Assembly: GCA_030834695.1 (NCBI GenBank)
Contig: JAUQXK010000043.1
Location: 1-32,450, forward strand
Direction: 5' to 3'
Source: Desulfobacterales bacterium
Lineage (GTDB): Bacteria; Desulfobacterota; Desulfobacteria; Desulfobacterales; SpSt-501
DNA: 32,450 nucleotides
In this document: one piece after another, positions 23,560 to 31,218 of the stretch
Numbering within the stretch: the stretch's first letter is position 1
Layout: each line of letters opens with the position of its first letter
Position numbers and translations under genes: made by a program
The notes under the pieces: model-generated
Told to the model about the DNA's origin: nothing
Database searches by the model: none
Seen by the model: only the letters and a program-made list of their open reading frames with translations

Positions 23560-24222
23560 ATGAACCGCATACCGCTTTTCCCGCTCGGGCTGGTGCTGCT
23601 GCCGGGCATGCCGCTGCCTCTGCACATTTTCGAGGAACGCTACAAACAAATGATCGCCGGGTGCCTGGAGGAAAGCGCTCCCTTTGGAATCGTCTGGTTC
23701 GACGGGCAATCCATCCGCTCCGTCGGATGCACCGCCCGCGTCATCAACGTCCTGCACCGCTACGAAGACGGCCGTATGGACATTCTGACGCGCGGAGAAC
23801 GGCGTTTCTTTACAGAAGCCCTGGTCGAGGAAAAGCCCTACATCGAGGCCGATGTTCACTTCATCGAGGATGCGGAAGAAACGGACGATTCAGAGGCCTT
23901 TGAAGCGGCGCGCACGCTGCTGGCCAAACTGGGCGACGCCGGCCACCTGGGCGAAGCCATTGAGGCGCTTGACGTTGAGAGTGCTCAAGAGCTGTCGTTC
24001 GCCATCCCGGCGCTCGAAGGCTTCACCCACGCGGAGCGCCAGCGTTTTCTGGAGATGACATCCAGCTCCGAGCGGCTGCAAAAAGGTGTGAAGGCTCTGA
24101 CCGGTATTCTGGAACGGGTGCAGGTAACGAAGCAGGTCCAGAAGATCATCGGCGGCAATGGGCATCCGCCCAAAGGAGCGCTCCGGAAGCTGTCTGCGGA
24201 AGATGCCGCTTCCGAAGATTAA
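23560..24222 (+). CDS. Stand-alone LON substrate-binding domain protein
   Basis: This 220-residue protein consists of the Lon N-terminal domain without ATPase or protease. It opens IPLFPLGLVLLPGMPLPLHIFEERYKQMI, the hallmark of the LON_substr_bdg family (PF02190), and continues with VGCTARVINVLHRYEDGRMDILTRGERRF. The C-terminal half is a helical bundle, as in the second part of the Lon N-domain. The ATG follows GGAAGGAG. Its function is unknown in general; a role as adaptor or decoy for Lon substrates is only a suggestion. Its stop codon overlaps the stop of the convergent GcvT-like gene (shared TTAA). Confidence 0.9.
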   Translation: MNRIPLFPLGLVLLPGMPLPLHIFEERYKQMIAGCLEESAPFGIVWFDGQSIRSVGCTARVINVLHRYEDGRMDILTRGERRFFTEALVEEKPYIEADVHFIEDAEETDDSEAFEAARTLLAKLGDAGHLGEAIEALDVESAQELSFAIPALEGFTHAERQRFLEMTSSSERLQKGVKALTGILERVQVTKQVQKIIGGNGHPPKGALRKLSAEDAASED

Positions 24223-25484
24223 ATCATGGTCGTGATGGGGCGGCGCGCCGTGCGATCCGGGCGGATGTCGTTTGCGATCGTGACCCGGATGCTGCGGCGC
24301 CGGTCTCGGATATCGATGCGGTCCCCGGGGTTCAACCGGCGTTTTACCTTCACAAAGCCGCAGCCGAGGCCTTTCGGCTCGAAACCCGCCGGCTTGTCGG
24401 GGCTCGCGACGCTGTAAATCCGGTCCCCATGCCGGCCGATGCCCATGTCGGTCGTGCAGGTCAGGGCTTTTCCGATCGCCAGCGCTTCCAGATCCAATAC
24501 CACCGCAGGGTCCTCGATGGCGACTTTGCGCGGGTCGCTGCCGACGAACGGGTAGGTATATTCGGCATCCGCCGGATGCCGCAGGGCTTCTGCGCCGATG
24601 AAGTTTTTGGTGAACCCGGTTCGGTCCGCATCGTAAGGCAAGGCGATGAGCCAAGGGTTGTTGGCGAACGGCCAGGCGCCGATGTCCTGATGGGACAGGG
24701 GCAGAACCGCGCCTGTCCGCAGGGAATCGCGAGCGGCAAGGCCGCAGGGTGTGAGGCCGAGGTCGCGGCCCATTGTGAGGATCATTTCCCACACGCGCTG
24801 CAGGTGGGCGGATTGGACAAACACCTCGAAGCCGAACTCGCCGGTGAAGCCCGTCCGCGACAACAGGATGGGGGTGCCGTCCAACAGGGCCACGCTGCGC
24901 GGTAAAGGCGAGGCCGGGTCGAAATGCCCTTTAAAGGAAAAGAAGCTCAGTTTTTCGAAAACCGCCGCCGGATCCTTCAGGACCCGGCCGAGCACCCTGG
25001 CGGCCTGGGGGCCCTGAACATCGATCTTACCCAGCCGGTCGGTTAGGTCGAGGATGCCGACGTCCCGGCCGGCGGCGTTCACGGTGAGATGGCGGGCGAC
25101 GGCCGCACCCATGCCGGCATTGACGACCACCAGGAAGTCGGCCTGCGCCAGGCGGAAGACGACGGCATCGTCGATCAGGTGTCCGTTCGGGTCGAGGAAA
25201 ACCCCATAGACGGACCGACCCGGGGCGAGTGGGGCGTTGCCGCCCCCCATGCCGGCGGAGAGATTCTTCGAGAAGCACCATTGCAGAAGGTCAAATGCAC
25301 CGGTGCCGCTCACGGCGATTGAAGACATATGGCTCGTGTCGAAAAGGCCCGCGTTCAGAAGCACGCTCAGATGTTCGTGCTTGGCGCCGGACGGGTACCA
25401 TAGCGGCATGGCGTAGCCGCCGAACACGCCCATCTGAGCGCCGCTGCGCACATGCCATTCGTTCAGAGGGGTTTTCTTGTGCAT
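24219..25484 (-). CDS. gcvT: GcvT-like aminomethyltransferase
   Basis: This is a folate-binding protein of the glycine cleavage T/DMGDH C-domain family, 421 residues, longer than the roughly 365 of standard GcvT. It starts KKTPLNEWHVRSGAQMGVFGGYAMPLWY and has FDTSHMSSIAVSG, GHLIDDAVVFRL (the folate-site Asp at about 105) and RTGFTGEFGFEVFV. The C-terminal barrel includes GFEPKGLGCGFVK. True GcvT moves the aminomethyl group from the H-protein to tetrahydrofolate, but no gcvH or gcvP lies nearby, so it may be a paralog acting on another methylamine-type substrate. No clear ribosome site precedes the ATG. SppA-like and aldolase genes lie upstream on the same strand with short gaps. Confidence 0.82.
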   Translation of the reverse strand: MHKKTPLNEWHVRSGAQMGVFGGYAMPLWYPSGAKHEHLSVLLNAGLFDTSHMSSIAVSGTGAFDLLQWCFSKNLSAGMGGGNAPLAPGRSVYGVFLDPNGHLIDDAVVFRLAQADFLVVVNAGMGAAVARHLTVNAAGRDVGILDLTDRLGKIDVQGPQAARVLGRVLKDPAAVFEKLSFFSFKGHFDPASPLPRSVALLDGTPILLSRTGFTGEFGFEVFVQSAHLQRVWEMILTMGRDLGLTPCGLAARDSLRTGAVLPLSHQDIGAWPFANNPWLIALPYDADRTGFTKNFIGAEALRHPADAEYTYPFVGSDPRKVAIEDPAVVLDLEALAIGKALTCTTDMGIGRHGDRIYSVASPDKPAGFEPKGLGCGFVKVKRRLNPGDRIDIRDRRRSIRVTIANDIRPDRTARRPITTMI

Positions 25485-25520
25485 GGTGCGAATTCACTTT
25501 TCAGACGCCCGGGGGCGCTC

Positions 25521-26501
25521 TCAGTCAGAGCCCGGATGCCACAAGTAGTAGAAGCCCGCCGGCAGGGCCGGGATCAGGCGCGAAAGGCCCGTGTCGAAAA
25601 TCACCGCCGAGCGGCCCCCCTCGTAGGACGTGGTGGGGTTGTAGATGTTGTCGTCCGGGTATTCCGTGCGGCGATAGACGATGACCTTGCTCTCCTCCGG
25701 GAGACCGGCGTGCTGTCGGGCTTCGGCGAGGGCGTCCTCCATATAGCCGATGCGGTCCACCAGCTTGAGGTTGAGGGCCTCTTCGGCCAGGTAAACCCGG
25801 GCGGAGGATACCGCCGCAAGCGCCGCGGAGTCAAATCCGCGGTGCTTGCGGACGAGATCGACAAAGCGTCCGGCCAGCTGATCCGTCATCGCCTGAAAGA
25901 TGCCCGCCTCCTCCAGCGTGGTTGCCCGGAACGGCGAGCCGATGTCCTTGTTCTGGCCGGACTTGCTCACCTCCACGCCGACACCGATCTTCTCCATCAA
26001 CCCGGTGACCTTGGGCCGGATGAAGATCACCCCGACCGAGCCCGTTATGGTGGTGGGATGCGCCACGATCACGTCGGCGGGCAGCGCGATGTAGTAGGCG
26101 CCGGACGCGGCGACGTCCATCATTGCCGCCACCACCGTGCGGCCGGTGCGTTCCTTGAACCGACGGATTTCGTTGTAGAGCACGTCGCTGGCCGTCACCG
26201 AACCGCCGGGGGAATCCAACTGCAGCACGACGGCTTTGACCAGCGGGTCCTTCTCCGCCTTGCGCAGGTGCGAGACCGCCTCCTGAACCGTGCTCGGCCG
26301 CGTGCGCAGCAGTCCCGCCTCGGGATTGTCTGAGATGACGCCGCGGATCGGAAGCAGCAGGATTTTTTCGGATGTCTTGCCTTCGAGGGTGAATTCCTGC
26401 AGCGGGTCGGTCTGGCTCGGAAAAAGTTTGATGCGGGGGCTGGCGCATCCGGCCGCCGCTGTCAGAAGGAACACGGTCATGACGATCATGAGCTTTCGCA
26501 T
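25521..26501 (-). CDS. sppA: SppA-like S49 peptidase, lipoprotein form
   Basis: This is an envelope serine protease of family S49, 326 residues, the size of the short, single-domain SppA. It carries a lipobox TAAAGC with Cys19 rather than a membrane anchor helix. The catalytic dyad is visible: Ser133 in DVAASGAYY and Lys185 in SGQNKDIGSPFR, 52 residues apart as in the Bacillus enzyme. LDSPGGSVTASD (about 95-106) and TGSVGVIF are the other conserved blocks. The family digests remnant signal peptides in the membrane, but a lipoprotein form could act on other envelope substrates. It lies 43 bp downstream of the aldolase gene. Confidence 0.9.
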   Translation of the reverse strand: MRKLMIVMTVFLLTAAAGCASPRIKLFPSQTDPLQEFTLEGKTSEKILLLPIRGVISDNPEAGLLRTRPSTVQEAVSHLRKAEKDPLVKAVVLQLDSPGGSVTASDVLYNEIRRFKERTGRTVVAAMMDVAASGAYYIALPADVIVAHPTTITGSVGVIFIRPKVTGLMEKIGVGVEVSKSGQNKDIGSPFRATTLEEAGIFQAMTDQLAGRFVDLVRKHRGFDSAALAAVSSARVYLAEEALNLKLVDRIGYMEDALAEARQHAGLPEESKVIVYRRTEYPDDNIYNPTTSYEGGRSAVIFDTGLSRLIPALPAGFYYLWHPGSD

Positions 26502-26544
26502 GGTTTTTCTCCGGCCATCACCGCCACGGTTGCGGAAGCGGCCA

Positions 26545-27438
26545 TCAACCCAGCAGTTCGGCTTTTTTCAGGATCTCCCGGATTTCGCTGCGCTCCTTCT
26601 CGCTGGCCGGCAGGAGCGGCGGCCGGGGGTCGCCGCCGAAATAACCCAGCATGTCGAGAGCCGCCTTCAGGCCCGGCACTCCGTAAGTGGCCGTGACCGC
26701 GGTGTTGACCGGCAGCATCCGCAGCTGCAGCTTGCGCGCCGGCCCGACATGGCCCTGCTCCACCAGATCGAGGATCTGCACGCAGAGCTGCGGCGCCACG
26801 TTGGCCAGGGCCAGCACGCCGCCCACGGCGCCTAATGTCAATGCCCCGAACAATGCGCCGGCGGTGCCCACGAGGACGCTGAAATCCTCGTCGACGGCGC
26901 TCACCATCTCGCCCAGGGTGCTGACGTTGCCGTTGCTGTCCTTGATGCCGATGATGTTGGGGTGGCGCGAAAGCTTGGCGGTCAACCCGACGCTGACGTT
27001 GATGTTGGTAAACTTGGTGACGTTGTAAATCATAATGGGAATGGCGGATTGATCGGCGACCGCCGTAAAATGCTGAAACAGCGCGGCTTCGTTCATGCGC
27101 CCGCCGTAATAGAAGGGGGTCACCACCAGGGCGGCATGGGCGCCCAGCTTGGCGCAAGCATTGGTCAATTCGACGGTCTGCCAGGTGGATTCGCAGCCGG
27201 TCCCGGCGATAATCTTCATGCCCGGCGCCGCCGACTGCACCACGGTCTTGACGACCTCGAGTTTTTCCTCCTCGCTCAGGTAGATGTATTCGCCGTTCGA
27301 CCCGAAGGCCACGTAGCCTTTGAGCCCGGTCTTGTTCCACTTGGCGATGTTGTCGGCCAGCTTGTCGTAGGCCACTTTCCCGTCGACGAACGGGGTCGTG
27401 ATGGGTGGGAAAATTCCCTTTAAGTCGGTAGGTTTCAT
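26545..27438 (-). CDS. Dihydrodipicolinate synthase family aldolase (DapA/HOGA-like)
   Basis: This is a Schiff-base class I aldolase or lyase of the DHDPS family, 297 residues. Seen are GIFPPITTPF at the start, FGSNGEY (residues 45-51, against GTTGE in DapA), IYNVT with Tyr138 and IGIKDSNGN with the Schiff-base Lys166. The variant loops suggest a relative such as 4-hydroxy-2-oxoglutarate aldolase or another 2-oxoacid aldolase rather than lysine-pathway DapA. The start at 27438 has GGGAG upstream; the frame is open further upstream but without family similarity. It lies downstream of the Gcl-like gene, separated by a strong terminator, so it needs its own promoter. Confidence 0.83.
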   Translation of the reverse strand: MKPTDLKGIFPPITTPFVDGKVAYDKLADNIAKWNKTGLKGYVAFGSNGEYIYLSEEEKLEVVKTVVQSAAPGMKIIAGTGCESTWQTVELTNACAKLGAHAALVVTPFYYGGRMNEAALFQHFTAVADQSAIPIMIYNVTKFTNINVSVGLTAKLSRHPNIIGIKDSNGNVSTLGEMVSAVDEDFSVLVGTAGALFGALTLGAVGGVLALANVAPQLCVQILDLVEQGHVGPARKLQLRMLPVNTAVTATYGVPGLKAALDMLGYFGGDPRPPLLPASEKERSEIREILKKAELLG

Positions 27439-27595
27439 GCGTAAGCTCCCGTGGGCGCCTGATAAGAAGTTTTTTCGATGTCCGGCCCTAAACAGTGTAT
27501 TTATATAGCGCATGACTGGCGGGATGTCACCACCACCGGAAGCGCCTCCGAGACAGGCGGGCCTGTCGGTTGCCCGGGCGGTCGAATTCCAAATT

Positions 27596-27635
27596 AAAAA
27601 TGCCTGGGGCGTCAAGCGACGCCCCAGGCATTTTT
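27596..27635 (-). terminator. Strong rho-independent terminator after the Gcl-like gene
   Basis: A perfect 18-bp stem (27596-27613 and 27618-27635) with a 4-nt loop has the GC core tgcctggggcgtc flanked by A-run and T-run. On the minus strand it is followed by TTTTTAATTT. It lies 11 bp past the stop of the Gcl-like gene. Confidence 0.92.
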
Positions 27636-27645
27636 GGGGGTTCTC

Positions 27646-29337
27646 TTATTCGAATTCGCGGACGCTGGCAATGGAGGCTCCCATGGCGCAATCGGTCGTC
27701 TGTTCCAGGACGATGTCGATGACGTAGGGGCCTCCGGCCGACTGGGCGCGTTTGAAGGCGGCTTTCAGCTGGCCGGGGTCGGTGACCCGTTCACCCTTGG
27801 CGCCGCAGGCCTCGGCGAATTTCACGAAATCAAAGCCGCGGCCCTCGTTGACGCCGTCGTACCAGATCTCGACTTCGCATTCCATTTCGTAGAGATACTT
27901 CTCGGCCTGGCGGATCAGGCCCAGGTATCCGTTGTTGAGGACCAGGATGATGAAGGGCACGTTGTACATCACGGCGACCGGCAGTTCCTCCATGCAGAAC
28001 TGGAAGCCGAAATCGCCCACGACCTGCACCACCTGCTTGTCCGGCCGCGCGACCTTGGCGCCGATGGCGGCCGGCAGGTCCCAGCCCAGCGGGCCGGCGC
28101 CGCCGCAGTCCAGGTAGTGCCGCGGCTTTTCGATTTCCTGCATCTGACCCGACCAGATCTGGTTGAGGCCGATGCAGGTCACGAAAACGGTCTCCGGCCC
28201 GAAGAACTCGTTGATCTCCTTGTATACCCGCGGCGCCTTGATGGGGATGCCGTCGTAGTCCATCTTGCGCTTCAAAGCGGCCTTGACCTCGGGTATGGCC
28301 GCGGCCCACGCGGCCGGCTTGGCGGCCGGCCGGCGCTTCTTGATTTCTTCAAGCAGGGCGGAAAGGGCCTTCTTCGCATCGGAAACGATGGCCAGCTCGG
28401 GCATGATGTTCTTCCCGAGCTGGCCGGGGTCGATGTCGATATGGATGAATTTGCGGTTGGCCGTGTACGTCGCGACATCCCCGGTGTGGCGGTCGTTGAA
28501 ACGCACCCCAAGGGCCAGCACGAGATCCGATTCCAGGAAAGTCTTGTTGCCGGAACGGGTGTTGCACTGGATGCCGACGTGGCCGGCCGCCAGGGGGTGG
28601 CTGTACGGGATGCCGCTTTTGCCCATGTAGGTGGTCACTACCGGGGTCTGGAGGTATTCCGCCAGTTGTACGAAGAGGTCGCAGGCTTCGGCGATGATGA
28701 CCCCGCCGCCCAGGAGCATGACCGGCTGTTTGGCGGCCAGGATCAGGTCGATGGCCTTTCGGATCGCGGCCGGGTTGGGGCCCTGCGCTTGAAAGGTCAG
28801 CGAGGAATCCGCTTCCGGATCGTAGACGATCTCGCCCTTCTGCACGTCGAGCGGGAGGTCGATCAGAACCGGCCCCGGCCGTCCCTCGCGCATAATTCTG
28901 AAAGCCTCCCGGAACACCCACGGCACCATGGCCGGTTCCTTGATGCAGTAGCTTTTTTTGGTGATCGATTTGCAGATTTCAGCGATGTCCACGGCCTGGA
29001 AGGCTTCGCGCCCGAGCTGGGCCCGCACGTTCTGGCCGGTGATGGCCAGGACCGGGATGGAATCGACCTGGGCGGTGTAAAGGCCGGTGACGAAATTGGA
29101 GGCGCCGGGGCCGGAAGTGGCGGCGCATACGCCCACGGTATTGATCGCCCGGGCATAGCCGTCGGCCATGTGAATGGCCCCTTCCTCGTGCCGGGCGATC
29201 AGGTGCTTGATTTTGCCGTGGTTCTTCATCGACTTGTAAAACGGCAGGATCCCGGCCCCGGGGATTCCGAAAATGTGGCGGACCCCCTCGTCGTACAGGA
29301 TCGAAACCGCTGCATCCATTGCTGTCATCTTGGGCAT
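27646..29337 (-). CDS. gcl: Glyoxylate carboligase-like thiamine diphosphate enzyme
   Basis: This is a 563-residue ThDP enzyme of the acetolactate synthase superfamily. From memory it aligns without gaps to the start of E. coli Gcl (tartronate-semialdehyde synthase), with FGIPGAGILPFYKSM, ARHEEGAIHMADGYARA, ITGQNVRAQLGREAFQAVDI, GRPGPVLIDLPLDVQ, IGLNQIWSGQM, GGAGPLGWDLPAAIGA and GDFGFQFCMEELPVAV-VLNNGYLGLIRQ. At the catalytic position 51, however, it has Glu where E. coli Gcl has Val, so it keeps the canonical ThDP-activating Glu. It may be a Gcl variant or another 2-oxoacid carboligase. The ATG has GGGAG upstream. It follows the IclR-type gene by 28 bp and ends at a strong terminator, so it is a two-gene unit. 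Confidence 0.82.
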   Translation of the reverse strand: MPKMTAMDAAVSILYDEGVRHIFGIPGAGILPFYKSMKNHGKIKHLIARHEEGAIHMADGYARAINTVGVCAATSGPGASNFVTGLYTAQVDSIPVLAITGQNVRAQLGREAFQAVDIAEICKSITKKSYCIKEPAMVPWVFREAFRIMREGRPGPVLIDLPLDVQKGEIVYDPEADSSLTFQAQGPNPAAIRKAIDLILAAKQPVMLLGGGVIIAEACDLFVQLAEYLQTPVVTTYMGKSGIPYSHPLAAGHVGIQCNTRSGNKTFLESDLVLALGVRFNDRHTGDVATYTANRKFIHIDIDPGQLGKNIMPELAIVSDAKKALSALLEEIKKRRPAAKPAAWAAAIPEVKAALKRKMDYDGIPIKAPRVYKEINEFFGPETVFVTCIGLNQIWSGQMQEIEKPRHYLDCGGAGPLGWDLPAAIGAKVARPDKQVVQVVGDFGFQFCMEELPVAVMYNVPFIILVLNNGYLGLIRQAEKYLYEMECEVEIWYDGVNEGRGFDFVKFAEACGAKGERVTDPGQLKAAFKRAQSAGGPYVIDIVLEQTTDCAMGASIASVREFE

Positions 29338-29365
29338 GATTGTCTCCCTTGTTGTGGTTGCTTTC

Positions 29366-30118
29366 CTAACGCTCTGAAAGACGCTGCGAGATGGCGTCGG
29401 CGCTCCGGACGACTTCGGCCGCCAGCTCGGCGGTGTTGGCCCCGAAAAGCCTGGAACTCGGCCCCGAAATGCTCATGGCGCCGACCACTTCACCGTTTTG
29501 GGCAATAACCGCTGCAATGCAGCCCACTCCCTCTTCGAACTCTTCCCGGTCGATGGCGTATCCCCGCGCCCGCGTCTCTTCCAGGTCTTGGAAAAATTCG
29601 TCTTCCCTCATCAGGCTGTTTTGCGTGTAGCGAACTTTTTGCGCACTCCTGAAATATTCGACGGCCTCCTTCCGCGGGCGCATGGCGAGAAAGGCCTTGC
29701 CCACACCCGAGCTGTGGAGAGGCACCCGTGCCCCCACCCGGGTGAACATGCGCAGCAGGGACTTGGTGTTGGAGATCTGGTCGATGTAGACGGCCTCCAT
29801 ATTTTCAAAATTTACCAGGTTGACCGTCTCTCCGGTCGCCTCCATCAGCTTGCGCATGACCGGTTTGGCTGCGGTGATGATCTCCAGGTTGTCCTTCAGC
29901 CGCGAGGATATATCCAGGCACTTCAGGCCGAGCGTGTATTTCCGCGTCGCGGGGTCCTGCCTCACATAGCGGCGTCGGGTCAACGCGGCGAGAATACGGT
30001 GGATGGTGGCCGGCGGATAGCCGGTTGCATCCACCAGCGCGGTCAGGCGGGAGTCGCCCGCCTGGGCGATCGCTTCCAGCACGTTGAGTGCCTTATCCAG
30101 CGAAGTCTCTTGAGCCAT
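29366..30118 (-). CDS. IclR family transcriptional regulator
   Basis: This is a 250-residue DNA-binding regulator. The N-terminal winged helix-turn-helix covers residues about 8-65 (LTALVDATGYPPATIHRILAALTRRRYV). The IclR effector domain follows from about 80, with RVGARVPLHSSGVGKAFLA and ARGYAIDREEFEEGVGCIAAVI, the family signature. The ATG at 30118 gives the usual length; an upstream in-frame GTG at 30160 would add 14 residues. The gene leads an operon with the Gcl-like enzyme and is divergent from the FAH-family gene. A 23-bp palindrome resembling the E. coli IclR box lies 43 bp upstream, so self-repression and control of both sides is likely. The effector may be a small 2-oxoacid such as glyoxylate, by analogy only. 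Confidence 0.92.
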   Translation of the reverse strand: MAQETSLDKALNVLEAIAQAGDSRLTALVDATGYPPATIHRILAALTRRRYVRQDPATRKYTLGLKCLDISSRLKDNLEIITAAKPVMRKLMEATGETVNLVNFENMEAVYIDQISNTKSLLRMFTRVGARVPLHSSGVGKAFLAMRPRKEAVEYFRSAQKVRYTQNSLMREDEFFQDLEETRARGYAIDREEFEEGVGCIAAVIAQNGEVVGAMSISGPSSRLFGANTAELAAEVVRSADAISQRLSER

Positions 30119-30160
30119 GGATCGATTGATACCTTCGGGGAGACAACTTAATGCTTCCAC

Positions 30161-30183
30161 TATGTGGAATTTAATTCCATATA
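30161..30183. promoter_or_regulatory. IclR-type operator palindrome
   Basis: A palindrome of 23 bp with one mismatched pair has the core TGGAATT-T-AATTCCA (30165-30179). The E. coli IclR consensus, as I recall it, is TGGAAATNATTTCCA, the same length with the same outer five bases on each side. The site lies directly downstream of the candidate iclR-gcl promoter and upstream of the FAH-family gene. Confidence 0.75.
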
Positions 30184-30190
30184 TTGAAAT

Positions 30191-30219
30191 TAGTTAACCG
30201 AACCGGCCAACCTTGTCAA
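30191..30219 (-). promoter_or_regulatory. Candidate promoter of the iclR-gcl operon
   Basis: A perfect TTGACA -35 (30214-30219), a 17-bp spacer and TAACTA (30191-30196) occur on the minus strand. The operator palindrome overlaps the expected transcription start region, which fits repression. Confidence 0.55.
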
Positions 30220-30241
30220 TCCCTTTTTATTGAGATAGAAA
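30213..30241 (+). promoter_or_regulatory. Candidate promoter of the FAH-family gene
   Basis: TTGTCA (30213-30218), a 17-bp spacer and TAGAAA (30236-30241) lie 32 bp before the ATG. Its -35 overlaps the -35 of the divergent promoter by five bases, so the two would compete for polymerase. Confidence 0.45.
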
Positions 30242-30273
30242 CTTGTTTGAAGAAAATTCGGGAAGGAGGATGA

Positions 30274-31044
30274 ATGCAACCATCTGTCAGAAGATACGTG
30301 CGGTATGAACACCAGGGGGCCATCGTTTACGGCATCCTCGAAGGTGACGGATCAACTATCTCCCCGATCCAGGGAGATATTTTCGGGCCCCTGAAGGAAA
30401 CGGGCGCGAAAATCGAGCGCAAAGCGGTCAGGCTTCTGTGGCCCTGCGAACCGTCTAAGATTTTGGCGGTGGGGCTGAATTACAAGAGCCATCTGAGGGA
30501 TCGCCCGGCACCCGTCCGTCCGGAGTTGTTCTGGAAGCCGACCTCCTGCCTGCTGGAGCCGGGTGGCAAAATCGTCATCCCGGAGGGAGCGACGAATGTG
30601 CATTACGAAGGCGAGCTAGTGGTCGTGATCGGCCGAAAAACCAAGGGGGTTTCGCCGGAGGAAGCAGTCGGCTGCATCTTCGGCTATACCTGTGGGATCG
30701 ACGTGAGCGAGCGCGAGTGGCAACGGGGCGACCTGCAGTGGTGGCGTGCCAAAGGAGCCGACACCTTTGGGCCGCTGGGGCCGGCGATTGCCGTCGGCTT
30801 GGACTACAAGGCTTCCCGCCTGCAGACCCGACTCAACGGCGAGGTGAAGCAGTCCCAGTTCCTGAGCGATCTGCTCTTCGATGCCGCAACGGTAGTGAGC
30901 CATGCCAGCCGGTGCGTAACCCTGCTGCCGGGAGATGTGATTTACACCGGCACGCCGGGGACGACGAGCGCCATGAAGCCGGGCGACACCGTGGAAGTGG
31001 AGATCGACGGCATCGGGATTTTAAAAAATGTTGTCGCGGCATAA
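30274..31044 (+). CDS. Fumarylacetoacetate hydrolase (FAH) family protein
   Basis: This is a 256-residue FAH-superfamily enzyme, a group that includes 2-hydroxyhepta-2,4-diene-1,7-dioate isomerase, acylpyruvate hydrolases and oxaloacetate decarboxylases. The metal site is visible as Glu112 and Glu114 in YEGELVVVIG and Asp143 in GIDVSEREWQ. Lys160 in AKGADTFGPLGP and the C-terminal LLPGDVIYTGTPGTTSAMKPGDTVEVEI are also standard. The N-terminal domain of about 60 residues is typical of the bacterial type. GGAGG precedes the ATG. It is divergent from the iclR-type gene and shares its control region, so its substrate is probably linked to the 2-oxoacid chemistry of the cluster. Confidence 0.88.
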   Translation: MQPSVRRYVRYEHQGAIVYGILEGDGSTISPIQGDIFGPLKETGAKIERKAVRLLWPCEPSKILAVGLNYKSHLRDRPAPVRPELFWKPTSCLLEPGGKIVIPEGATNVHYEGELVVVIGRKTKGVSPEEAVGCIFGYTCGIDVSEREWQRGDLQWWRAKGADTFGPLGPAIAVGLDYKASRLQTRLNGEVKQSQFLSDLLFDAATVVSHASRCVTLLPGDVIYTGTPGTTSAMKPGDTVEVEIDGIGILKNVVAA

Positions 31045-31092
31045 GAACGCCGCATCAACATTTTAAAAAAGAGGATTGCTTTCCCGGGTTTG

Positions 31093-31218
31093 AAAACGGC
31101 GCCCCAGGCCGTCAGCCAAGGCGCACGGCTTTTTTTGGAAAGCGCAGCATATTCGAAGATATGTGAGCATTTCCAAAAAGCCGCGCAACGTTGGATCGCG
31201 GCCTGCGGCGCCGTTTTT
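31093..31218. repeat. Long palindromic element C between convergent genes
   Basis: A 126-bp imperfect palindrome has outer arms aaaacggcgcc (31093-31103) and ggcgccgtttt (31207-31217), middle arms ggcttttttt-ggaaa (31127-31141) and tttccaaaaagcc (31170-31182), and a central hairpin catat-tcgaag-atatg (31148-31163). Its right end overlaps the stop codon of the GlcF-like gene. Because T-runs occur on both strands, it could terminate both the FAH-family gene and the GlcF-like gene. The design resembles elements A and B but the sequence differs. Confidence 0.8.

Noticed and set aside
27439-27615. N-terminal extension of the aldolase
   Set aside because: No similarity to the family, low-complexity sequence, and a good ribosome site only at 27438.
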